64,000 bases of DNA from Pedobacter panaciterrae (GTDB lineage: Bacteria > Bacteroidota > Bacteroidia > Sphingobacteriales > Sphingobacteriaceae): the NCBI RefSeq assembly GCF_001636695.1, contig NZ_LGEL01000007.1, positions 1-64,000 on the forward strand, in the 5' to 3' direction. The notes beneath the pieces were generated by a model. It was not told the DNA's origin. It saw only the letters and a list, made by a program, of their open reading frames with translations, and did not search any database. The translations under genes were made by a program, and so were the position numbers. Shown in pieces: positions 54,397-62,373 of this stretch (within the stretch, counting starts at the first letter, position 1; each line of letters begins with the position of its first letter).

Positions 54397-57300
54397 TGTG
54401 ATCAATTTCTTCGGTTAATGGATTTTCTTCTTCGTTCTTAATAAGCTTATGTTTTTCCGCGATACTGGCAAATATGTAGTATAATCCCGGTATGATCAGT
54501 ACACCGAAAATAGTTCCGAAGAGCATACCTCCGGCAGCCGCTGTACCAATTGTTCTGTTTCCTATTTTACCTGGTCCGCTAGCCATAACCAGAGGAATTA
54601 ATCCGGCTATAAATGCAAACGAGGTCATAAGAATAGGACGGAACCTGACTCTCGATCCTTCCAGAGCAGCTTTCAGTACGGTAGCTCCTTCACGGTGTTT
54701 TTGAACAGCAAATTCTACAATTAACACGGCATTCTTACCGAGTAATCCTATGAGCATTACCATTGCCACCTGTGCGTAGATGTTGTTTTCCAATCCCAAT
54801 ATTTTCAACAGCAGGAATGCTCCGAAAATTCCCGCCGGGAGTGAAAGGATTACTGTTAGTGGAAGAATAAAGCTTTCATACTGAGCCGCCAGGATCAGGT
54901 ATACAAATCCGAGACAGATCAGGAAGATATAAATGGCTTCATTTCCCCGCGATACTTCATCTTTGGAAATACCTGCCCAGTCGATTCCAAATCCTCTTGG
55001 TAAGGTTTTTTGAGCCACTTCATTAATGGCATCAATAGCCGCCCCACTACTATATCCCGGTGCAGAAGAACCGCTGATCTCTGAGGCATTGTACATGTTA
55101 TGGCGGGTGATTTCGGACAGGCCGTAAACTTTTTCCATCTTCATGAAGGCCGAGAACGGCACCATCTTATCACTGTCGTTCTTTACATACAACTTCAGAA
55201 TATCTTCAGGTAATGCGCGATACTCTGGTGATGCCTGTACCATTACTTTGTACTGGTGGTCATATTGGATAAAGTTGGTCTCATAGTTACTTCCTACCAA
55301 TGTAGAAAGCGTGTTCATCGCATTTTCAATGGTAATGCCTTTTTGCTGGGCAATGTCATTGTCTACACGGAGCATGTATTGCGGAAAACTGGCACTGTAA
55401 AAGGTGAATACCGATGACAGTTCAGGACGCTTACTAAGTTCCTTAACAAAGTCCCTGCTTACCGTTTCCATTTTCTTATAGTCGCCCGATCCTGCTTTGT
55501 CCAGCAAGCGCAATTCAAAACCACCGGCAGCTCCGTATCCCGGTACGGCAGGAGGCTGGAAGAACTCAATGGTGGCACCCTGAACATCTTTGGATTTTTC
55601 TTCCAGTTCGCTAATGATTTCCTGAACGGAGTGTTTTCTATCCTCCCAGCTTTTTAAATTGATCAGACACGTTCCAGAGTTAGAACCTGTTCCTTCGGTT
55701 AGGATCTCGTAACCTGCAAGAGAAGAAACGGATTGCACACCATCAATTTTCTCTGCAATTTTCTGTAGTTTTTCTGCTATCTGATTGGTTCTTTCCAGTG
55801 ATGAACCCGGAGGAGTTTGTATGATCGCGTAGAACATTCCCTGATCTTCGTTCGGAATAAATCCTGAAGGCAAGGTGTTATTGATGAAATAAGTTCCGGC
55901 ACAGAAAGCAAGCAGCATCAGGAAGGTAACCATTCTGCGGTTTACAATAGCACCCAGTATTTTCTGATACCTTCCTGAAAGTTTGTTGAAACCATTATTG
56001 AATCCACCGAGGAATTTATCCATTGCGGTTTTCTTTTTAGGTTTACCATGATTGTTTTTTAAGATTATGGCACAAAGTGCAGGAGTAAGGGTCAATGCTA
56101 CTATACCTGATAGAATGATGGCAGTTGCCATTGTTATGGAAAATTGCCGGTAGAATATGCCTACGGGGCCCGACATAAACGCAACCGGAATAAATACCGC
56201 GGCCATTAAGAAAGTAATGGCAATAATTGCCCCACTGATTTCATGAATTGCCTTTTTTGTAGCCTTACGGGGTGAGAGGTGTTCTTCTTCCATCTTGGCA
56301 TGTACGGCCTCTATCACTACAATGGCATCATCTACTACTACCCCGATGGCAAGTACCAATGCAAACAGGGTAATTAAGTTTAAGGTAATACCAAAGAATT
56401 GCATAAACACAAATGTTCCGATCAGTGATACAGGTACAGCAATGGCAGGGATCAACGTAGAACGCCAATCACCTAGGAAGAGGAATACAACTAAGCCCAC
56501 CAGGATAAAGGCTTCTACCAGGGTGTGAATTACTTTGTCAATTGAGGCATTCAGGAATTTGGAAACGTCATAACTGATCTCATAGTCCATCCCTTTAGGA
56601 AAGGAACTTTTTTTGATCTCTTCCATTTTTGTCTTGATGTCTTTGATCACCTGACTGGCATTACTTCCATAGGATTGCTTTACAGTAATGGCGGCAGATG
56701 GTCTGCCGTTCAGGTTCGAATAGATATCATACATTGAACTTCCGAATTCTATGGTTGCAACATCTTTAAGTCTTAGGATCTCTCCGTTTGAACTGGATCT
56801 TAAGATAATGTTTTCATATCCCTCTTTGGTAGTGAACCTTCCGGGATATTTCAATACATATTCAAAGGTCTGCGATCTTTTACCGGAACTTTCTCCGGTT
56901 TTACCTGGCGAAGCTTCAAGACTTTGCTGATTCAATGCCTCCAGTACTTCGTCAGCAGAGATTTTATAAGCAAGCATCCGGTCTGGTTTCAGCCAAATCC
57001 TCATTGCATATTCCCGGTTACCGAGGATATCGGCAACACCAACACCGTCCACCCGTTTTAATTCGGATAATACGTTGATGTCTGCGAAGTTAAACAGGAA
57101 CTTCTGATCCATCTTGGGATCGGTACTAAAAAGATTGATGTACATGAGCATGTTAGACTCTTCACGCGTAATCTTTACACCTTCACGAACTACCAGTGGC
57201 GGGAGTTTATTCACCACGGAAGCTACTCTGTTCTGTATGTTTACCGAAGCCTGGTTGGGGTCAGTTCCGAGGTTAAAAACTACCTGTATACTGGCCTCTC

Positions 57301-57556
57301 CGTCGTTACCGGCATCAGACGCCATGTATTTCATTCCGGGTACACCGTTGATGGCCCTTTCAAGCGGAATGATTACTGATTTGATCATGAGCTCGCCGTT
57401 AGCTCCGGGATATTCGGCAGTGATGTTCACCTTTGGGGGAGAAATAGAAGGAAATTGTGTTACCGGTAAATGGGTCATGGCCAAAAAACCAAGGAACACA
57501 ATGATGAGCGATATTACTATCGAGAGGACAGGCCTCTGTATAAATTTATTAAACAT
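54389..57556 (-). CDS. RND-family efflux pump inner-membrane transporter (HAE1 type)
   Basis: A 1055-residue RND permease driven by the proton gradient. It has the N-terminal FIQRPVLSIVISLIIVFLGF, two large periplasmic loops and twelve expected membrane helices. The proton-relay pair D-D is in LVLAIGVVVDDAIVVIEAVH of TM4, and the repeat-two signature GLLGKNAVLIVEFAVQ is present. This is the hydrophobe/amphiphile subfamily (AcrB/MexB-like) rather than a metal pump: the acidic residues of CusA-type TM4 are absent. It lies 27 nt after the membrane fusion protein gene. Likely substrates are drugs, bile salts or other amphiphiles. Confidence 0.96.
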   Translation of the reverse strand: MFNKFIQRPVLSIVISLIIVFLGFLAMTHLPVTQFPSISPPKVNITAEYPGANGELMIKSVIIPLERAINGVPGMKYMASDAGNDGEASIQVVFNLGTDPNQASVNIQNRVASVVNKLPPLVVREGVKITREESNMLMYINLFSTDPKMDQKFLFNFADINVLSELKRVDGVGVADILGNREYAMRIWLKPDRMLAYKISADEVLEALNQQSLEASPGKTGESSGKRSQTFEYVLKYPGRFTTKEGYENIILRSSSNGEILRLKDVATIEFGSSMYDIYSNLNGRPSAAITVKQSYGSNASQVIKDIKTKMEEIKKSSFPKGMDYEISYDVSKFLNASIDKVIHTLVEAFILVGLVVFLFLGDWRSTLIPAIAVPVSLIGTFVFMQFFGITLNLITLFALVLAIGVVVDDAIVVIEAVHAKMEEEHLSPRKATKKAIHEISGAIIAITFLMAAVFIPVAFMSGPVGIFYRQFSITMATAIILSGIVALTLTPALCAIILKNNHGKPKKKTAMDKFLGGFNNGFNKLSGRYQKILGAIVNRRMVTFLMLLAFCAGTYFINNTLPSGFIPNEDQGMFYAIIQTPPGSSLERTNQIAEKLQKIAEKIDGVQSVSSLAGYEILTEGTGSNSGTCLINLKSWEDRKHSVQEIISELEEKSKDVQGATIEFFQPPAVPGYGAAGGFELRLLDKAGSGDYKKMETVSRDFVKELSKRPELSSVFTFYSASFPQYMLRVDNDIAQQKGITIENAMNTLSTLVGSNYETNFIQYDHQYKVMVQASPEYRALPEDILKLYVKNDSDKMVPFSAFMKMEKVYGLSEITRHNMYNASEISGSSAPGYSSGAAIDAINEVAQKTLPRGFGIDWAGISKDEVSRGNEAIYIFLICLGFVYLILAAQYESFILPLTVILSLPAGIFGAFLLLKILGLENNIYAQVAMVMLIGLLGKNAVLIVEFAVQKHREGATVLKAALEGSRVRFRPILMTSFAFIAGLIPLVMASGPGKIGNRTIGTAAAGGMLFGTIFGVLIIPGLYYIFASIAEKHKLIKNEEENPLTEEIDHNV

Positions 57557-57583
57557 TGATTTTCTTGTTAAGGGATTGAACCA

Positions 57584-58669
57584 CTATTCCGCTTTTAATC
57601 TCAAGTGATTGATGACTTCGGCAGGAGCGATGTATTCAAATTTGATTTTGTCATCATCCTTTACCTTCTGAACACCTTCAAGCAGAATCTTATCCTCTTG
57701 AGAAAGATTACTTTCTACCACATACAAATCAGACATTTCTCCGGTGATGGTAATGTTCCTTGATTTAACTACACCATTCTTGTCAACCACAAAAACATAC
57801 ATTTTATCCTGAATTTCGTAGGTTGCCTTTTGAGGAATAATGAGTGCATTTTTGAGTGGTACCACCATGCGGATTTTACCCGTTTCACCATTTTTTAGCA
57901 GACGGTCCGGATTTGGAAATCTTGCCCGGAAAGCGATATTTCCAGTTTCATTATTAAATTCGCTTTCAATGGTTTCTACTTCACCTTTGTATTTCAAAAG
58001 CTCATTGTTTGCTAAAAGAAGGCTTACCTTATTGTCCCCGCGACCCTTGATATTTGTTTGGTAATCCAGGTATTCCGGCTCAGAAACGTTAAAGTAAGCG
58101 AACATCTGGCTGTTATCCGAAAGGCTGGTCAGTAATTCTCCCTCATCAACAAGGCTTCCCTGTTTCAATGGGATACGGTCTATGGTACCATCAAAAGGTG
58201 CCCTGATCTCAGTAGCTGAAAGGTGAAACTTTGCCATGGATGTTTCGGCTTTTGCCTGATCAAGTTTTGCCTGAGCCATCGCAAGCTCATTTTTTGAAAC
58301 TACATTTTTATCAGATAACGTTTTGGTATTCTGCAACTCAATTTCTGCAGCTCTGGTTTCGGCCTGCGCTTTCAGCAATTCTGCTTCATATACTTTAGGC
58401 ATAATTTTGAACAAGAGCTGACCAGCTTTTACAGATTGACCTTCGTCTACGTAAATGGTTTGCAGATAACCTTTTTCCAGTGCCCGGACTTCGATATTCC
58501 GAACAGATTTTACCTGAGAAACATATTCTTTGGTAAATGAGGTATCAATTTTTAGAGGGGTAGTTACCATATATTTGCTGGCTTCTTCCTTTTCTTCTTT
58601 TTTTTCAGACGTACAGCTTGTATAGCACAACACGGCGCACAAGCCCGAGAGCATTACAATTTTCTTCAT
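57584..58669 (-). CDS. RND efflux periplasmic adaptor (membrane fusion protein)
   Basis: 361 residues, lipobox YTSC with lipidated Cys19 followed by a Lys/Glu-rich stretch. A lipoyl half (EVRALEKGYLQTIYVDEGQS), a coiled-coil hairpin (about 95-145), the second lipoyl half (SATEIRAPFDGTIDRIPLKQ with GSLVDEGELL) and a C-terminal beta-barrel are in the usual order. It is the first gene of the three-gene operon adaptor-RND-TolC. No regulator gene is adjacent, but inverted repeats lie in its upstream region. Confidence 0.94.
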   Translation of the reverse strand: MKKIVMLSGLCAVLCYTSCTSEKKEEKEEASKYMVTTPLKIDTSFTKEYVSQVKSVRNIEVRALEKGYLQTIYVDEGQSVKAGQLLFKIMPKVYEAELLKAQAETRAAEIELQNTKTLSDKNVVSKNELAMAQAKLDQAKAETSMAKFHLSATEIRAPFDGTIDRIPLKQGSLVDEGELLTSLSDNSQMFAYFNVSEPEYLDYQTNIKGRGDNKVSLLLANNELLKYKGEVETIESEFNNETGNIAFRARFPNPDRLLKNGETGKIRMVVPLKNALIIPQKATYEIQDKMYVFVVDKNGVVKSRNITITGEMSDLYVVESNLSQEDKILLEGVQKVKDDDKIKFEYIAPAEVINHLRLKAE

Positions 58670-58703
58670 AATATTAATTGGTTATTAATCGATTTGATGA
58701 TCT

Positions 58704-58780
58704 GGAATCAGAGATTCCCTGGAATGAGAAATAGCATCAGTTGCCGGGTATGGAACCAGAATTACCTGTACAGGCAGGTA
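58704..58780. promoter_or_regulatory. Inverted repeats upstream of efflux operon
   Basis: GGAATC-AGA-GATTCC (58704-58718) overlaps ATTCC-CT-GGAAT (58714-58725), giving alternating GGAAT/ATTCC arms. CCTGTACAGG (58765-58774) is a perfect 10-bp palindrome within TACCTG...CAGGTA. All lie 35-110 nt upstream of the adaptor start. They may be operators for an unlinked regulator. Confidence 0.4.
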
Positions 58781-58815
58781 TGATTACGCTTTCGATAACT
58801 GAAGCGTATTGTTGA

Positions 58816-59220
58816 TCATATTTTTAGAACGCGTTGTAATATATACTTGTAAGAGGAAGTATAAGATAAATGTTTGCAAAACGGCAAACGGTTTTTGACG
58901 TAATTGTCTGAATATATTAAGATTGAGGCGTAGGCGATTGTTATAAAGTAGTTGACTGGCAACGCAGATTTCCTGGCACATACAAGATCATCATCATCAT
59001 CTTCAACAGTAATGAAGCTATCTCTTTTTTCACCCGGGGTGTTGCTGTTAATTACAGGCAGTTCCTGATTGGTATTGACAATTTTTGTTTGCTGCGTTTT
59101 TTCGATATTTCCGGAAACTGAATAGCCGATCCTCTGGTTACCGGGTTCTGAAAAAACATAACCAGATGCTCCTAATATCAGGAAACACAGAGATAAAAAG
59201 AATACAGCAGCGGTTTTCAT
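58816..59220 (-). CDS. Small exported or membrane protein of unknown function
   Basis: 134 residues from the ATG at 59220 (a TTG at 59232 adds four residues and is rejected). An N-terminal hydrophobic segment (AAVFFLSLCFLILGASGYVF) looks like a signal peptide. The middle has an acidic cluster VEDDDDDLVCARK, and a second hydrophobic stretch (YFITIAYASILIYS) is followed by a basic tail. I do not recognise a family, although short proteins with this layout recur in Pedobacter-like genomes. It lies between the efflux operon and the fimbrillin-like gene on the same strand. Confidence 0.6.
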   Translation of the reverse strand: MKTAAVFFLSLCFLILGASGYVFSEPGNQRIGYSVSGNIEKTQQTKIVNTNQELPVINSNTPGEKRDSFITVEDDDDDLVCARKSALPVNYFITIAYASILIYSDNYVKNRLPFCKHLSYTSSYKYILQRVLKI

Positions 59221-59310
59221 ATCCGGCCACAAAAATAGTATTAGCCATGAAAGTTATAGCGCACTAATTTTTTTTATCTGTCAGAATTTTGTCAATAAAT
59301 TATGAGGTTC

Positions 59311-60198
59311 TTAGAAATGAACAACTGCAGAATCAACCAGCCACTGATCATTAATCGAAACACTAAAGCTGGCCGGCGTAGATGGCGCAAGTAGTTTGCC
59401 TTTCACAATGGTACGCTTGTTTCTGTAAATCGGTACACTCAGTGTTTTTCTTACACCGCCTCCTGATATCTCAATTAAAATTGGCCTTTCAGTGCTGAGA
59501 ATATAAATGCTGATTGGGCCATTTGTACTGCTTACTTCATAACCAGCATTGTCGTCTATACGACCGAATGTTTTCTGATTGTCCAGCATAAATCCAGTAG
59601 CTTCAAAATTAAGATCGACTATATATTCCTGTACATCTTCAACAATTACTTCCAGTTTACCAACAACCCGTTGCAGGGTAAGGTTTACCGTTTGATTTCC
59701 TCCAATACTGACTCTGGATTTAGCATAAAAAGTATCATCGGTTTTATAATGCTTATCGGCCATGGTAGGGTTAGGCTGCCAGTATTGCATGTTTGCTTCA
59801 GAAAGAGGCAATAGTATAGGGACTTCATTGTCGCGATAATATTTATTGATCCCAAAAGGTGATTTGGAACCAACGGCAATAAATATGTATTCACCAATTG
59901 GCAGATCGAAGTAGATCTGGCCCAGGTCAGGTGCATCACTGGTTTGGGTTGCCCTATGGTATTCGGAGCCAGTTTCTGCATTAAATATAATGAAGGTTAA
60001 TTGATTAACTAAATTTTTTAAGGGCGTGACCAAAGATGATGCTTCTGCACCATCCAGACTTACTATTTCTTTCTCTGCAGCCAAACTGACTTTGTAGGTT
60101 TTTTTACCTGGCTCAGGAGTTCTCTCTTCGGTTCTTTTACTACATGCTGTTAATAACAGGATGTAAATGATTGACAGGGTGAACGTTAATTTTTTCAT
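59311..60198 (-). CDS. FimB/Mfa2-like fimbrial anchor lipoprotein
   Basis: 295 residues from the ATG at 60198; an in-frame ATG at 60228 adds ten residues before the signal and is less likely. Lipobox LLTAC gives lipidated Cys19. The mature part has the two-domain beta-sandwich pattern of the FimB/Mfa2/PG1857 family: LTFIIFNAETGSEYHRATQT, FDLPIGEYIFIAVGSKSPFG, and NLTLQRVVGKLEVIVEDVQE, which opens the second domain. In Bacteroidota these proteins anchor or terminate type V fimbriae. No fimbrillin shaft gene is visible in the window, so it is an orphan or a component of a related surface structure. Confidence 0.75.
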   Translation of the reverse strand: MKKLTFTLSIIYILLLTACSKRTEERTPEPGKKTYKVSLAAEKEIVSLDGAEASSLVTPLKNLVNQLTFIIFNAETGSEYHRATQTSDAPDLGQIYFDLPIGEYIFIAVGSKSPFGINKYYRDNEVPILLPLSEANMQYWQPNPTMADKHYKTDDTFYAKSRVSIGGNQTVNLTLQRVVGKLEVIVEDVQEYIVDLNFEATGFMLDNQKTFGRIDDNAGYEVSSTNGPISIYILSTERPILIEISGGGVRKTLSVPIYRNKRTIVKGKLLAPSTPASFSVSINDQWLVDSAVVHF

Positions 60199-60228
60199 GG
60201 TATTTTTTAGAATGAAAATACTCAACAT

Positions 60229-60548
60229 TTAAGGTAAATAAACGGGGTTTTTATGATTGTGTAGCAAATTGTATAAATATCACAGGTATGGTTCCCAATA
60301 AAGAAATACCAGAGCTGTCTAAATAATTATTTCAAAAAAAGTATTCCAATTTTTTAAGATTTATTTTTCTTCCTAATAGGATTTAGCATGTATTGGCACA
60401 TATAATTTAGTTTTAATGAACCTGTAGGTGCAGGATGCCAATCAGTATAGTACAGGTTGCTGCTCGATGAAACTATTGATAGTATTGATATAGCAACCGA
60501 TTGCTTTCTCTCCAAAAGCAATTGTGCTTAACCAAATATAGATTTATT
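60229..60548. other. 320-nt gap between divergent genes
   Basis: AT-rich divergent promoter region between the FimB/Mfa2-like gene and the GH99/71-like gene. TATAATTTAG at 60400-60409 is a weak resemblance to a -7 element. I see no strong dyad, terminator or small gene. Confidence 0.4.
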
Positions 60549-62315
60549 ATGAGCTTTAATATCAGATCCTGCATTGGTCTTTTATTGGTGTTGTGTGCCG
60601 CTGTGACAAATGTTTTCTCACAGAAGCCACTAACCAATTATACTGCAGCATTACCTGCTACAGATGCATTAGGTAGAAAACTGCCAACATTTAACGAAGT
60701 AGGCAAAGAGAAAAAAGACAAGTTTGTCGGCCTGTTCTATTGGACATGGCACTATGCACAAGCTAAACTCAAGCCTAATAATACTACCGCCTTTTTAGAA
60801 AAACATCCTGATGCGCTTTACGATTATAAGCATCCGGCATGGCCACAAAATATTATGAATTTCTGGAATGAACCTTTGTTTGGGTATTACATCAATATGG
60901 ATAAATGGGTGCTTTGGAAACATGCGGAAATGCTGGCTGATGCGGGGGTTGATATGATCATGTTTGATTGCACTAATGGAGATCTCGTATGGAAGCCAGC
61001 GTACATGGCATTATGTGAAGTGTTTTCAGAAGCAAGAAAAAATGGCATCCGTACGCCTCAGATCGCTTTTATGATGGGCTTTGGTGCTTCAAAGGATACC
61101 AAAAGTGCCATTGATCAGGTTTATAATGATCTGTATAAGCCAGGGCTTTATAAAGACTTGTGGTTTCAATGGAAAGGCAAGCCATTAATTATGGCATACC
61201 CGGATAATATTGATCCCGAGATTAAGAACTTTTTTACGTTCCGCCCCGGACAACCTGTTTATAATAAAGGACCAGAACGCAAAGATCATTGGGGATGGCT
61301 GGAAATATATCCTCAGCATGGCTTCGTGAAAAATGATAATGGAAGCTTTGAGCAAATGACCGTCGGCACATCTCAAAACTGGACCAAAGAAAATGGTTTA
61401 AATCCAATGAATGCGAAAGGCGCATTTGGCAGAAGTTATACCAATAAAAATGGACAAAATACAGATAAAAATGCGCATCAGTATGGTCTGAATTTTCAGG
61501 AGCAATGGGACTATGCTTTAAAGCAAAACGTTGAACTGGTATTTGTTACCGGCTGGAACGAGTGGATAGCCGGCAGATATGAAACCTGGCAGGATCAGCC
61601 AAATGCTTTCCCGGATCAATTTGACACAGAGCATAGCAGGGACATAGAGCCTATGAAAGGTGGTCACCAGGATAATTATTATTACCAGTTAATTGCTAAC
61701 ATCCGCCGCTTCAAAGGGATGCCAGCCCCGGAAAAAGCCTCTCCGGTTAAAACGATCAACATGGATGGGAAATTTGATGAATGGCTTAATGTTAAGCCAG
61801 AGTTTATGGCCCATAAAGGAAATACCATACATCGTGACGCTGATGGCTTTGCAGGTACACATTATACAAATACAAGCGGGCGAAATGATATTGTAAAAGC
61901 CAAAGTGGCAAGAGATAGCAAGTATGTCTATTTCTATGTAGAAACGGCAGATAAGCTCACTAGCGACAAAGATCCTGCATGGATGCGCCTGTTTATAGAT
62001 ATCGATAGAGACAAAAAAACAGGATGGGAGGGCTATGATTTCGTAGTAAACAGAAAATCGCCTGATAAGAAGGCCTATCTGGAAAAATCTATAAAAGGAT
62101 GGAATTGGAAACAGGTAGCAGAAGTAGATTTTAATTACGCAGGCAATCAGCTTGAAATCCGTATTCCAAGGACATTCCTGACTGTAAAAAACACATTGAA
62201 TTTTGAATTTAAATGGTCTGATAACATGCAGACTGATGGAGATATTATTGATTTTCTGATTAACGGAGATGTTGCTCCATCAGGAAGATTCAATTACCCA
62301 TATAAGGAAAATTAA
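60549..62315 (+). CDS. GH99/GH71-like glycosidase with C-terminal CBM9-like domain
   Basis: 588 residues from the ATG at 60549 (an in-frame ATG at 60501 is rejected because 60549 gives a clean signal peptide ending NVFSQ). The catalytic part resembles the GH99/GH71-like TIM-barrel group: FVGLFYWTWHYAQAKLKPNN, FGYYINMDKWVLWKHAEMLA, DAGVDMIMFDCTNGD and LVFVTGWNEWIAGRYETWQ. The C-terminal third (about 410-585) reads as a CBM9-type beta-sandwich (NMDGKFDEWLNVKPEFMAHK, SKYVYFYVETADKLTS, WMRLFIDIDRDKKTGWEGYD). GH99 enzymes act on alpha-mannosides, GH71 on alpha-1,3-glucan; which applies is open. The next susC starts 58 nt downstream. Confidence 0.82.
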   Translation: MSFNIRSCIGLLLVLCAAVTNVFSQKPLTNYTAALPATDALGRKLPTFNEVGKEKKDKFVGLFYWTWHYAQAKLKPNNTTAFLEKHPDALYDYKHPAWPQNIMNFWNEPLFGYYINMDKWVLWKHAEMLADAGVDMIMFDCTNGDLVWKPAYMALCEVFSEARKNGIRTPQIAFMMGFGASKDTKSAIDQVYNDLYKPGLYKDLWFQWKGKPLIMAYPDNIDPEIKNFFTFRPGQPVYNKGPERKDHWGWLEIYPQHGFVKNDNGSFEQMTVGTSQNWTKENGLNPMNAKGAFGRSYTNKNGQNTDKNAHQYGLNFQEQWDYALKQNVELVFVTGWNEWIAGRYETWQDQPNAFPDQFDTEHSRDIEPMKGGHQDNYYYQLIANIRRFKGMPAPEKASPVKTINMDGKFDEWLNVKPEFMAHKGNTIHRDADGFAGTHYTNTSGRNDIVKAKVARDSKYVYFYVETADKLTSDKDPAWMRLFIDIDRDKKTGWEGYDFVVNRKSPDKKAYLEKSIKGWNWKQVAEVDFNYAGNQLEIRIPRTFLTVKNTLNFEFKWSDNMQTDGDIIDFLINGDVAPSGRFNYPYKEN

Positions 62316-62373
62316 TGCCAACAAAGCACACCTGAAACCTAACCAAAATAAACCTAAATCAAACATTTCAAAA

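Noticed and set aside
57114-57608. 164-codon frame antisense to the RND pump gene
   Set aside because: The pump frame is unbroken and clearly real; the antisense product matches nothing recognisable.
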